Shown here one piece after another: positions 13,569-22,928 of a stretch of 62,365 nucleotides of DNA. The DNA is from a virus: IMG/VR virus record IMGVR_UViG_3300044632_002565, positions 1 to 62,365 of that record, one strand, 5' to 3'. Made by a program: the position numbers and the translations under genes. A model generated the notes under the pieces. It did not search any database and was not told the origin of the DNA. It saw nothing but the letters and a program-made list of their open reading frames with translations. Position 1 is the first letter of the stretch. Each line of letters opens with the position of its first letter.

Positions 13569-15236
13569 ATGAAAGTCTTAGGTTTTTCTAATGGCCACGA
13601 CAAAGGAGCGGTCATAATTGAAGACGGTAGAATACTTGTCGGTATAACACAAGAAAGATTATCGAGAATTAAACACGATGGGGCATACCAAGGTGGAAAA
13701 ATACCCTTTGAGTCAATAAATTATTGTCTGAACGCTATAGGTTGTTCAATTAGGGAAATTGATTATTTTGTTTATAGTACCACTGAAAATATTGATGACG
13801 TCGAAGACCAATTTTTTTCAAAATTCTCACATGTGAGTAGAGAAAAAATTCAATTCATTCCTCATCATTTAGCACACGCATACTCAAGTTTTTTCAGTTC
13901 GGGATATGATGAAGCAGCTGTTGTTGTGGCCGATGCCTCAGGTAGTATAATCACTTATAAAAATAAAACTCATGAGTGGTATGACCCTAAAAAATGGGAT
14001 TTAAATCCTGATTTTGATTGGGCCGAGGGAATTTCAATTTTACATCTAAAAAAGGATTCTTACGAAGAACATTATAAAAGATGGGTGAAGTTTCCTGTTC
14101 CATGGAACACAAATGAAGAAACATCTTTAGGTACCATGTATTCTGAAGGTACATTACAACTTGTGTATGAACCTTCGAACCATACTTGGAGTGCCGGTAA
14201 ACTAATGGGATTAGCTTCTTATGGGGACCCAAAATTAGTTTCAGAAGCACCAGATTTTGTTAAAGAGATTGATGGAGAATTATCTATTCTCAATAACAGT
14301 ATTTACCCAAAAGTTAAATGGTCATCTGATTTCTTTTCTCGGTCAGTTGCTGCCGGAATTTATCAAAGGGAACAAGAAAGAGCTTCTTTGATTTTAGCTA
14401 AAATGGCTAAAAATATGACCAATTCCAATAACATTTGTGTGGCCGGAGGGTCTTTTCTAAATTGTAATTCAAATGAGCTTATTTTGAAATCAGGTTTGTA
14501 TGAAAATTGTTTTTTCTTACCTCCTGCCGATGATAGCGGTATTCCCCTCGGGTGTGCTTGGTACGCATATCAAAAAATGACTGAAATAAAAAATACAACA
14601 AAAATTTCACCTTATTTCGGAAGACCATACCACAAAAATGAAATTATATCCGCTTTAAATGAATACCCTGAGTTAGATTTTAAAGAATATAAAGATTTCA
14701 ATGAGTTGGTTGAACAAGTTACTTATTGGTTGACACAAAATAGAGTCATTGGATGGTTTCAAGATGGTTCTGAAATAGGTCCCAGAGCCTTGGGTAACAG
14801 GTCAATTATTGCATCACCAATTACAAAATGGATGTGTGGCCACATAAATGCCGACATTAAAGGAAGAGAGTGGTATCGTCCTTTCGCTCCAGCAGTTCTC
14901 TACGAGTATCAAAGTGAAATATTTGATATGGATTATTTATCTCCACATATGTTAGTGACAACAACTGTGAAGGAATCTTGGAGAGAAAAAATACCCTCAG
15001 TTGTCCATGTAGATAATTCAGCAAGAATTCAGTCCGTTACGGAAAAAAATAATTATAAATTTTATACCCTTATTAAAAGTTTTTATGAAAAAACTCAGGT
15101 TCCTGTACTTTTAAACACAAGTTTTAACGGACCGAGTGAACCAATTGTGGAAACTCCAAATGACGCAATAAAAACTTTTATAAATTGTAATTTAAATTAT
15201 TTGGTACTGAATAATTTTTTAATTTGGAAAAACTAA
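13569..15236 (+). CDS. Carbamoyltransferase 1 (NodU/CmcH family)
   Basis: 555 residues, full family length. The N-terminal Kae1-like domain has 'IPHHLAHAYSSFFSSGYDEA' (the HxxxH metal pair) and 'LMGLASYGDP'; then 'CVAGGSFLNCNSN'. The C-terminal domain has 'GWFQDGSEIGPRALGNRSII', 'REWYRPFAPAVLYE' and 'VPVLLNTSFNG'. The family makes O-carbamoyl groups on hydroxyls from carbamoyl phosphate via carbamoyl-adenylate. Phage members include enzymes that carbamoylate 5-hydroxymethylcytosine in DNA; sugars are the alternative. One nt before the second copy, so co-translated. Confidence 0.9.
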   Translation: MKVLGFSNGHDKGAVIIEDGRILVGITQERLSRIKHDGAYQGGKIPFESINYCLNAIGCSIREIDYFVYSTTENIDDVEDQFFSKFSHVSREKIQFIPHHLAHAYSSFFSSGYDEAAVVVADASGSIITYKNKTHEWYDPKKWDLNPDFDWAEGISILHLKKDSYEEHYKRWVKFPVPWNTNEETSLGTMYSEGTLQLVYEPSNHTWSAGKLMGLASYGDPKLVSEAPDFVKEIDGELSILNNSIYPKVKWSSDFFSRSVAAGIYQREQERASLILAKMAKNMTNSNNICVAGGSFLNCNSNELILKSGLYENCFFLPPADDSGIPLGCAWYAYQKMTEIKNTTKISPYFGRPYHKNEIISALNEYPELDFKEYKDFNELVEQVTYWLTQNRVIGWFQDGSEIGPRALGNRSIIASPITKWMCGHINADIKGREWYRPFAPAVLYEYQSEIFDMDYLSPHMLVTTTVKESWREKIPSVVHVDNSARIQSVTEKNNYKFYTLIKSFYEKTQVPVLLNTSFNGPSEPIVETPNDAIKTFINCNLNYLVLNNFLIWKN

Positions 15237-15237
15237 A

Positions 15238-16833
15238 ATGAGTAGAATTTACGGTATGTTCACCGGCTCGCATAGCCCGTGTATAGCTTACTTAGAAGAT
15301 GGAGAAATAATTTTTTCTTTAGAGGAAGAACGTTTGACCAGAATAAAGGCTGGTGATAATTTTGACATTCAAGCTGAACTTTGTTTGAATAGAGCTGAAA
15401 TAGAAACAAAAATCAAATTTCATGAAGCCGATTACAGAGTAATAGCTCAACCTGTACCTGATGAATTTTTGAGAAAAATTTCCAAAGGACAACCTTACGA
15501 AAGAGTAAGTCATCACACCGCTCATGCCTACGGTGCTTATTTTACAAGTGGACTCGAAGGTAAAGCAATTACAATAACTTACGACGGGGGTGGTCAAGAA
15601 TCTGTAATGAAAATTTTTTTATGTGAAGATGGAAAAATGACTTTAATAAAAAATATACCATACGCAGGTTTTGGTAGTTTATCTCATTTATGGGGTTTCA
15701 GCACATCTAGCATGAGAGGTTACGATGAATACAACGAAGGGAAATGGAAAATGTGTAAAGATGAGGGAAAACTTATGGGAATGGCCCCTGATGGGTTTTA
15801 CGATGAAAAAATTTATAAAATTTTGAATTCATTGGTGAATTATGAAAATTTAAGATTTTTTCCTTCAGGAACCGCGTCAAAAACACAATTTGTTTGTGAC
15901 ATGATGTTTGAAGATGGCTTTTTTGAAAGTCAAATGAACAAAGAAATTTTTTGTTTCAATCTTCAAAAATTGACAAATGACTTGATGTTGAGATTCATAA
16001 ATGATTTACATAACTTATATCCTGAATATACAAAACTTTGTTTTGCTGGTGGCCTTTTTGCAAATGTGAAACTGAATCAACACATAAACGAATTACCTTG
16101 GGTTGATGAGGTTTATATTTTACCACCTATGGGTGATGAGGGATTAGCATTAGGTGCTGCAATATATAAGGCTGTAGAGATTGGTGAGTGGTCCAAACCG
16201 AGACGTCTAAAAAATGTTTTTTTTGGTTCAAAATACTCTGAAGAAAAAATTCAAAGGTCATCAACTTATTATAATTTCAAAAGAAAAGAATATGATGTAA
16301 AAGAGATGGCAAAAAAAATTGCCGATGGTAAAATAGTCGGATGGTTTAATGGAGGTTCTGAATTAGGTCCTAGAGCTTTGGGTGCGAGAAGTATCTTAGT
16401 GAAACCTACGGACAAAGAAACCCATAAAATTCTAAACGGAAGACTTAAAAGATATGATACAATGCCCTTTGCACCAATTGTTATGTCTGAACATTTTGAT
16501 GAAATTTTCACCTGTTCAAAATCAAAGTATACCGCAGAATTCATGACTATGTGTTATTCAACAAAAGAGGAATGGATTGACAAAATTCCAGCAGTAATCC
16601 AAAAATCGGACAAAACAGCAAGACCTCAAATTGTGGTAAAAGAGTCAAATCCAAAGTTTTGGGAAATCTTGAATGAATTTTATTTGATAACAGGTATTCC
16701 TGTTCTTTTAAACACATCATTCAATTCTCACAACGAGCCGATTGTTGAACATCCTCGTCATGCCTTTGATTCTTTACAAAAAAAAATAATAGATGAACTC
16801 ATATTAGAAGATTATGTATATTACTCTGAATAA
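15238..16833 (+). CDS. Carbamoyltransferase 2 (NodU/CmcH family)
   Basis: 531 residues, full length and clearly diverged from its neighbour. 'RVSHHTAHAYGAYFTSGL' holds the HxxxH pair, 'YDGGGQE' the nucleotide-binding glycines, then 'KLMGMAPDG', 'CFAGGLFANVKLNQ', 'GWFNGGSELGPRALGARSIL' and 'IPVLLNTSFNSHNEPIVEHP'. All signature blocks are intact in both copies, so two carbamoylation reactions or a heteromeric enzyme are possible. It overlaps the next gene by 20 nt. Confidence 0.9.
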   Translation: MSRIYGMFTGSHSPCIAYLEDGEIIFSLEEERLTRIKAGDNFDIQAELCLNRAEIETKIKFHEADYRVIAQPVPDEFLRKISKGQPYERVSHHTAHAYGAYFTSGLEGKAITITYDGGGQESVMKIFLCEDGKMTLIKNIPYAGFGSLSHLWGFSTSSMRGYDEYNEGKWKMCKDEGKLMGMAPDGFYDEKIYKILNSLVNYENLRFFPSGTASKTQFVCDMMFEDGFFESQMNKEIFCFNLQKLTNDLMLRFINDLHNLYPEYTKLCFAGGLFANVKLNQHINELPWVDEVYILPPMGDEGLALGAAIYKAVEIGEWSKPRRLKNVFFGSKYSEEKIQRSSTYYNFKRKEYDVKEMAKKIADGKIVGWFNGGSELGPRALGARSILVKPTDKETHKILNGRLKRYDTMPFAPIVMSEHFDEIFTCSKSKYTAEFMTMCYSTKEEWIDKIPAVIQKSDKTARPQIVVKESNPKFWEILNEFYLITGIPVLLNTSFNSHNEPIVEHPRHAFDSLQKKIIDELILEDYVYYSE

Positions 16834-17458
16834 TGAACAAATAGTTTTCAACACAAATCCAAGTGTCCATGTAAGGGTTGCTGGTCCTGACAAATTATAT
16901 TACGTTGAGTTGAGAGAGTATAAAAAGAATGAGGACCAATCTTTATATGTAGAAGGTTATAAAATATCTTCTGGTTCTTATCCAAGATGGAGGGTAGATT
17001 TCACTTGTCCAATAGAATTTTACTATGATTTTGAAGTACAAATTTACAAATATGTACCAGATTACGGAATGTCTAAAATATTTGTTCACAGATTTAATGA
17101 TTACGGTAAACACGTTTTATTCAATTTAGTGACAGAAGACAAAGATGAAGCATTTTTGTGGACTGAAAGAGTAAAGGTTTATCAAAAAATACATGGATGT
17201 AAGGTAGTTTTGAATTCCAAGTTTGATGAAATCAATAAAATGTTCGGAGATTATTATTCAACTTATGGAATAGATTTTTACAAAACTTATAACATAGGTA
17301 GATTTCCTAAAACCTCAACTGACTTCAGAACTTTAGACCACAGAATGGAAGGAGTAATCTGGTATGGAAATTGGAAAACATTTTGGTCTTATCAACATCC
17401 AAGATTATGGAAAAATCTTTCAAGTCAGCAAATTGCTGATGATATTTTGGGTCTGTGA
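16814..17458 (+). CDS. Conserved-type phage protein after the carbamoyltransferases
   Basis: 214 residues. The N-terminal half is beta-rich, like an Ig/C2-type sandwich ('VRVAGPDKLYYVELREYKKN', 'FYYDFEVQIYKY'). The C-terminal part ends 'SYQHPRLWKNLSSQQIADDI', a tail I associate with phage proteins of unknown function. It starts inside carbamoyltransferase 2, implying tight co-expression and a shared process. Glycan recognition or a structural role are both open. Confidence 0.6.
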   Translation: MYITLNNEQIVFNTNPSVHVRVAGPDKLYYVELREYKKNEDQSLYVEGYKISSGSYPRWRVDFTCPIEFYYDFEVQIYKYVPDYGMSKIFVHRFNDYGKHVLFNLVTEDKDEAFLWTERVKVYQKIHGCKVVLNSKFDEINKMFGDYYSTYGIDFYKTYNIGRFPKTSTDFRTLDHRMEGVIWYGNWKTFWSYQHPRLWKNLSSQQIADDILGL

Positions 17459-17477
17459 CTTTTTTTTATTATTTTTG
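17445..17477 (+). promoter_or_regulatory. Host-type promoter of clpP
   Basis: TTTTG (17445-17449), 20 nt, TATTTTTG (17470-17477). ATG at 17495. Confidence 0.7.
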
Positions 17478-17494
17478 TTACAAATTTAATACAT

Positions 17495-18172
17495 ATGTAC
17501 TTGGAAAATGAGTTTTCAAACTATTACACAAAACACCTTGGTAAAGGTTCTTTGGACTTGCATTATTTTGGTGAACAAATTAAATCTTCAATGACCCCTT
17601 ACATCCTTGAAGAAAGAGAAATGAGGGCAACACAAATTGATATCTTTTCTAGATTGATGAGAGATAGAATTATTTGGGTTGCTGGTCCGGTTGATGACAG
17701 AATGTCAACTATAGTTCAAGCTCAACTTATGTTCTTGGATAATTCAGATAAGACAGATATCACCATGCACATAGATTCACCTGGAGGTTCTGTCAAAAGT
17801 GGTTTATCAATGGTTGATGTCATGCAATATATCTCTTGTGATATTAGGACAGTCAATACTGGAATGGCCGCTTCTATGGGTTCCGTATTGTTAGGTGCTG
17901 GTACTAAGGGAAAAAGAGCCTCCCTACGGTTTTCAAAAACAATGTTACATCAAACCTCAGGGGGTGCTGGTGGTAATATTCAAGATGCTAGAATCAACTT
18001 CATAGAATGGGAAAAAACCAATAAAATTTTATTCGAACTTTTAGCAGACTTTTGTGGTAAAACTGCAATTCAAGTTACTGAAGATGCTCAACGCGATTTT
18101 TGGCTTTCTGCAGAAGAAGCGGTTGAATATGGTATTATTGATGAGGTAGTTAAAACAAAAAAGAAGGGTTAA
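17495..18172 (+). CDS. clpP: ClpP-family serine protease
   Basis: 225 residues. S14 fold with 'ITMHIDSPGGSVKSGLSMVD', catalytic Ser in 'GMAASMGSVLLGAG', His in 'TMLHQTSGGAGG' and Asp in 'QRDFWLSAEEAVEYGIIDEV'; the triad is complete. Compared with host ClpP, about 45 extra residues precede the core. In tailed phages ClpP-type enzymes often serve as prohead protease, and this one could process the many leader-bearing proteins. But it has a host-type promoter and no structural neighbours, so a proteostasis role with a host Clp ATPase is equally possible. Confidence 0.88.
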   Translation: MYLENEFSNYYTKHLGKGSLDLHYFGEQIKSSMTPYILEEREMRATQIDIFSRLMRDRIIWVAGPVDDRMSTIVQAQLMFLDNSDKTDITMHIDSPGGSVKSGLSMVDVMQYISCDIRTVNTGMAASMGSVLLGAGTKGKRASLRFSKTMLHQTSGGAGGNIQDARINFIEWEKTNKILFELLADFCGKTAIQVTEDAQRDFWLSAEEAVEYGIIDEVVKTKKKG

Positions 18173-18187
18173 ACCCTTCTTTTTTTT
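18157..18187 (+). terminator. Terminator of clpP
   Basis: AAAGAAGGGTT / AACCCTTCTTT followed by a T-run; the clpP stop codon lies in the hairpin. Confidence 0.8.
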
Positions 18188-18234
18188 GACTTGGAACACC
18201 CCCTTTTTAGTTTTCCTACCATTTATATTGATTA

Positions 18235-19581
18235 TTAGAGCGCAGACATTCTAACAACCAAGTTCTTTGCGTTTTCTGTGAATTTATTGTACATTTCACA
18301 CACGGAGTCCTCCAATTTTGAATTCAAATTTTCTAAAAAAGCTGGATTTTTCAATGTGTCCAATAAACTTGTGTTCACAACATCACTCTGAATTATATTT
18401 TCTGAATTCATTTTTTTTGTAAGTTCCTCTGATATTGAAGTTGAAATAAAATTTGTTAAAGATTCACAATTTCCCATAGCGGGTATGATTAGTGTTCCTT
18501 TAGTTTGAATATTTGTCAAAACTTTATTTTTCAAATCTTCATCGAGGCCAATTTTGGTTAGTAGTGAGATAATCAGAGGTTCAGATATCGCACCAATCAT
18601 GCCTTCCATACTTTTCCCATATAAATTCTGAAAAATATCAGTTAGATTTTCTTTTATCAAACCAAGCTCTAATAATTCGGAGGATTCTTTTAGAAATCTG
18701 AAACCAAATCTGACCTTTTTAACTCTATTCATAGTTTCAAACTCAGACAAATTTTCTATTACAATTTTCAATCTACTTTCACATATTTTACCAAGAATCA
18801 CTTTGTTTTCCTTTAGTCTTTTTGTTTCCACCAAAACTTCTTTCACGAGTGAATTCAAATTTTTGTTTTCAATTAGAGGTAAATTTACAATCTTATATTT
18901 TCCCTTATCTTTATCTCTTTGAGCATAGTTTGCAAGTGTTTGTAACATTGTATTTATTTCCTGTTTAGTTTTCCTATTGAGTTTTTTCATGTTTTCCTGT
19001 CTTGCACATTTGGACACACTATTTTTAACAACATCGTGAAATTGACCTAAATCAGGTCCTGGAGCGTTTTTTGAATACTGAAAGAATAACTTGATTGCTG
19101 CTATACAGTCTTTAGTCTTTATTTCTTGTAATGGACTATTCTTGGCCGCATTCAAGGCATCTTTAAGAGTTGGGTCAATTGACTCTTCACCGTCTGTGTT
19201 TTGGTTATTTTGATTTGTATTTTTATCATTTGTTTGATTTGGTACAGGTGGTTTTGTGGATTTTGATAATTCGGCTTGCAACGGTCTACAAGTCCATATG
19301 TGAAATTCTTGAGGATTTAGGGTTTTGATTATTTTTCCTAATTGTTGTAATCCTCGGCTGTCTTTATTGTTGACATCGGGTTCAAATGTTATTTGCCAAT
19401 CCGCCTTTGATTCATTACCCTTAGCAAATAGAACCACATTACCATCTTTTTCTTGTGGTGTTTCAGGATTTATTGTTAAATCCAAACTATCAAAACAACC
19501 CAACTCAATTGCTTTGGTCAGATTTGTTGTTTTAGTTTGTTTATCTGTAGCTTGTTCTTTTAATATTCTTTTATATTTCAT
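18235..19581 (-). CDS. Large leader-bearing protein, last gene of virion-type operon
   Basis: 448 residues starting 'MKYKRILKEQATDKQTKTT', where I-L-K-E|Q resembles the leader cleavage site of other proteins here. A beta-rich N-domain (to ~110, with 'VLFAKGNESKADWQITFEP') is joined by an Asn/Gln/Thr linker to a long helical part with 'CIAAIKLFFQYSKNAPGPD'. No family recognised. Last of five co-directional genes with 1-nt to 7-nt junctions. The size and linkage suggest virion or ejected proteins. Confidence 0.6.
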   Translation of the reverse strand: MKYKRILKEQATDKQTKTTNLTKAIELGCFDSLDLTINPETPQEKDGNVVLFAKGNESKADWQITFEPDVNNKDSRGLQQLGKIIKTLNPQEFHIWTCRPLQAELSKSTKPPVPNQTNDKNTNQNNQNTDGEESIDPTLKDALNAAKNSPLQEIKTKDCIAAIKLFFQYSKNAPGPDLGQFHDVVKNSVSKCARQENMKKLNRKTKQEINTMLQTLANYAQRDKDKGKYKIVNLPLIENKNLNSLVKEVLVETKRLKENKVILGKICESRLKIVIENLSEFETMNRVKKVRFGFRFLKESSELLELGLIKENLTDIFQNLYGKSMEGMIGAISEPLIISLLTKIGLDEDLKNKVLTNIQTKGTLIIPAMGNCESLTNFISTSISEELTKKMNSENIIQSDVVNTSLLDTLKNPAFLENLNSKLEDSVCEMYNKFTENAKNLVVRMSAL

Positions 19582-19583
19582 AA

Positions 19584-21059
19584 TTAAAATTTTGTTTTTT
19601 GATTCGAAAATTCTGGTTTTGGTGTTTGTTGTTGCACAACGGGTGATGGAGTTGGTGTGGGAGGTTTCGGTGGTTCGGGTCCAGGTCCTGGCCTTTTTTC
19701 GTTTTGGGATAAAAGTAATTGATAGGTTTTTTTGTCTATAACACCACTTCCAGGTCTGTTCAAGGTGTATAAACCATTTGTACTTTGATAAATTTTCACC
19801 GCCTTTTCCATATATGGCCCAAACTTATCATCTGTTGTTTCGGATTCACCATTACCCCTAAGTACATCAAACAAATATGATTGGAAAACTGGCATTTCTT
19901 GAATTTTACTTACGATAGGACCTGACATGCACTTGGTTATCTTTTTTTGACCTGAAAGAACCTCTTTTTCGGTTGGGGCATTTGAATATGCCTTGCATGA
20001 TTTTATATCAGGTTGTTTTTGAGTTTTTTTCTTTGTATCTTCTTGACCATTACCGTCGTCGTCTTCGCTTTCTTCATTACCTCCCAAAGCCTCTTTAGGG
20101 TCATAAACTTTTCCATTATCCCATTTTATGATAAAAGAAGTATTGTCGTCTGCACACTCCCATTTTCCTTTTTTAATTATTTTTTCACCTTCTCTTGTCC
20201 TGTGATAAGCGGTGTAATCCTCATCAAAAGCATATTCGGTTTTTTCTCCGTTTACTCTTTCACTAATTGCAACCCATGTCTGAGGTTTATTCAATTTATA
20301 AGATAGTAAAACATAACCATTGTCATTCAAAAAAACATTTATACACTTCCAAACATCATCTTTAATTTTTTCTTTTGCACCTCCACCTCCTCCACCATCT
20401 TGGTCATCAGAAATTTTTGTAACATTACGCTCAACCTGAATATTATTATTATTCATAATTCTGAATCTACCTTTGATTACTTTTCCATCAGCATCTTTGA
20501 TAAAATCTAAATCATACTTTTCATCTCTCGACTTGAAGTTATCGCCATTTTGAATTAGAAGTACTCTTCCTACAATTAGTTTATAGTATAAGTTGTCATT
20601 TTCGGCATCTATATTGTAAACTTCAAAGGTTTCATCATCTTGATAATCTCCCGCATAAGGTTCCAATTTAGGTTTTCTTTTCAAAGCATAATTTCTCGAA
20701 AATTTTCTTTTGTCGTTCGTTATAAGGATAAGGTTTTTTCTATTTCTTTCACCATCTTTCAACCTCCTTTCCATAATAGTTTCCCAAACATATTTTATGT
20801 ACTCTTTTTTAAAAAAGAGTTTTCTGAAGTATTCTAAACTTTGTAAAAAATCAGTAGTAGTCCCTCGCAGTGGAAATTGGATTTTATCGGTTGGATTTTC
20901 TTTGTTATAATCCAATATATCATTGTAAAGTGTTCGAACTCTTTCCTCATTTTTATTCAAATCCTCTCCAGTAAGTTTACGCAACTCCTCTTCGAAATTT
21001 TGGAAAATATCTACCCAATTTACTGGTGGTATATCTATTTGTTCAGAAAGATTTTTCAT
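19584..21059 (-). CDS. Large virion-type protein with peptidoglycan-binding-like domain
   Basis: 491 residues. It starts 'MKNLSEQIDIPPVNW'. Several short beta repeats of the type 'WVAISERVNGEKTEYAF' / 'ECADDNTSFIIKWDNGKVYD' occupy the middle. Near residue 395 'SGPIVSKIQEMP...FGPYMEKAVKIYQSTNGL...GVIDKKTYQLLL' reads as a peptidoglycan-binding repeat (x-V-x-x-I-Q...FGP-x-T/M-x-x-A-V...G-x-I-D-x-x-T). The C-terminus is proline-rich. The start shares one base with the upstream stop (TAATG). It may bind cell wall during entry. Confidence 0.65.
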   Translation of the reverse strand: MKNLSEQIDIPPVNWVDIFQNFEEELRKLTGEDLNKNEERVRTLYNDILDYNKENPTDKIQFPLRGTTTDFLQSLEYFRKLFFKKEYIKYVWETIMERRLKDGERNRKNLILITNDKRKFSRNYALKRKPKLEPYAGDYQDDETFEVYNIDAENDNLYYKLIVGRVLLIQNGDNFKSRDEKYDLDFIKDADGKVIKGRFRIMNNNNIQVERNVTKISDDQDGGGGGGAKEKIKDDVWKCINVFLNDNGYVLLSYKLNKPQTWVAISERVNGEKTEYAFDEDYTAYHRTREGEKIIKKGKWECADDNTSFIIKWDNGKVYDPKEALGGNEESEDDDGNGQEDTKKKTQKQPDIKSCKAYSNAPTEKEVLSGQKKITKCMSGPIVSKIQEMPVFQSYLFDVLRGNGESETTDDKFGPYMEKAVKIYQSTNGLYTLNRPGSGVIDKKTYQLLLSQNEKRPGPGPEPPKPPTPTPSPVVQQQTPKPEFSNQKTKF

Positions 21060-22921
21060 TATTGTTGTTCTAATTCTAATGCAACACTATCTGCATCAGG
21101 TAGTTTAATATTATCAGCATTTACTTCACCATTTGATTCTTCCTCGGTGACTTTTTTCAATTCCTTTTGTTTTTCTTCGGATTTACCAATTATTGGTTTT
21201 ATGTCAGGTCTAAATGCACCGATGGTATAAGGTAAGTTTGCAACAAATCCCCAAGCTTGTGCTACTACTGGTAACGCGGTTGCTATGATTCCCGCATACC
21301 CCTTACTTACAATAGATTTTCTTAAAGCATCGGCAAACCCATCGGGTATGGCCATTGTTATAGCAGACCAACCTTCTCTTTCCATTTCTGACTGCTCAGC
21401 AAGATAAGGACACCATCCCTCTTCAGCTACACCCGTGTCGGGGTTTACTTTATACATTAGACTGGGTACCCAAACAGAAATCATTTCACAAACTTCTGTT
21501 ATAATTTTACCGATTGGTTTGATTACAAATTCTTTGAAAATTTCCCCTCCTACGCTCAGTATAAAACCTGCTGCCGATGCAACTGAAGTCCAAACTACAC
21601 CTTCACCTAAAGCCGACCAAAATCTTGGATTTTTGGAAAGTAATTTATTTTTTGCCGCAATTTGATATAACGTATCAAAGCCAGACCACGATTGTGTCCA
21701 AAACCAAGTCCCAATATTCGTTTCAGGATTTAACAAGTCTTTCACAATTGTTTTCCATTTTAGGGTAAAGAAATCCAATAAGAATTTAGAAATAGTTTTT
21801 ATAAAATTTCTACCAGCACTTACCACAGATTCCCAAATATTGGTACGTACTGAACTCTTTGCCGATGCAAAACATTCATTGAAATATTTGAAAAAATCAT
21901 CTTGATTATTTCTGAAATGTGCAACTATATCATCAGGTAAACCTGAATCTTCCAAAATTTGTATTGCGTCGTCACCAAATTTTAACTTAGCCTTTCTTAA
22001 AATTATAGAAACTTGTTGAGCATAAGCAGCACTTAAAGTGTCCAATGTTTCTTTCTGAGCTTCCGCAGGTAATTTAGAAGCCCTAATAACATCGTCAGCA
22101 TATGCCTCCATATATCCCAAAACCGTAGATTCATAATCTTGTAATGTTTTTCCCCAACTTTTGAAAATACTTGTGAAAAGGGTATTTCTCTTTCCCAAAA
22201 ATCTTTTCAAATAATTTATACGGGGTTCACTCAACGGAATTACTTTACCAGGAGCTTTTTTAACTACACGAGTTTTAAAATTCAGAGGGTTCTCATCAAA
22301 TTCTTTTAATCTTTTTTCAAATGTTGGAAGCAAAGTTTCTAAATCGAAAGTGTCATCAACTAGCCCAACACCACGTAACCAATCTGACAAATTCCACTCT
22401 CTACCCTCACTAAAGGCTTTTTTTCTAGCGTTGGACATCCATCTATAAAATGCTTTTTCAGACTTCAATGCGTCTGGGAATAAATCTGAGGTCTGTTTGA
22501 ACCAACTTTTCATAAATTCATTATAAAATTCATTTGCGTAGTCATCACCTAATGTCTGTAATAAACTTCTAATTCTACCTCTAAACATTTCTTCAGTTTC
22601 ATTACCTATTTTATTTGTAAATTGTTGATATGCTCGCATGAATTCATCACCTTCAGCATTCAATAATTTATAATACATGTTGTAAACATCTTCAGGTACA
22701 CTTCTCCCTGCAATTTTGAAAACGTTGGTTCTAACACCATTTTGAGTGATAATTTCTTCAATACTAGGGTTCAAAATTTTTCTTACTGTACCTCTCAAAC
22801 TTTTGAAAATTGGGGCAAAAAGGTTTTGCATTTGTTCATTCAAAGGGAACAAACCCATTATCTCTCTCATCCTATTTATATCCTCATTTAAGATATTTTG
22901 TTTTCTATATGAATTTTTCAT
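21059..22921 (-). CDS. Very large leader-bearing protein with hydrophobic segments
   Basis: 620 residues. The leader 'NEDINRMREIMGLFPLNEQ' is nearly the same as the start of the PPK2 at 37680 and ends in L-N-E|Q. The rest is largely helical, with several hydrophobic or amphipathic stretches (e.g. around residues 370-390, 430-460 and 560-580), as expected for a pore-forming or internal virion protein. No family recognised. Third gene in the operon 24868 to 18235. Confidence 0.65.
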   Translation of the reverse strand: MKNSYRKQNILNEDINRMREIMGLFPLNEQMQNLFAPIFKSLRGTVRKILNPSIEEIITQNGVRTNVFKIAGRSVPEDVYNMYYKLLNAEGDEFMRAYQQFTNKIGNETEEMFRGRIRSLLQTLGDDYANEFYNEFMKSWFKQTSDLFPDALKSEKAFYRWMSNARKKAFSEGREWNLSDWLRGVGLVDDTFDLETLLPTFEKRLKEFDENPLNFKTRVVKKAPGKVIPLSEPRINYLKRFLGKRNTLFTSIFKSWGKTLQDYESTVLGYMEAYADDVIRASKLPAEAQKETLDTLSAAYAQQVSIILRKAKLKFGDDAIQILEDSGLPDDIVAHFRNNQDDFFKYFNECFASAKSSVRTNIWESVVSAGRNFIKTISKFLLDFFTLKWKTIVKDLLNPETNIGTWFWTQSWSGFDTLYQIAAKNKLLSKNPRFWSALGEGVVWTSVASAAGFILSVGGEIFKEFVIKPIGKIITEVCEMISVWVPSLMYKVNPDTGVAEEGWCPYLAEQSEMEREGWSAITMAIPDGFADALRKSIVSKGYAGIIATALPVVAQAWGFVANLPYTIGAFRPDIKPIIGKSEEKQKELKKVTEEESNGEVNADNIKLPDADSVALELEQQ

Positions 22922-22928
22922 TGCCTCA

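Noticed and set aside
19325-22000. Plus-strand ORFs opposite the giant-protein operon
   Set aside because: Phe/Ile/Ser-rich translations typical of antisense shadows of AT-rich genes.
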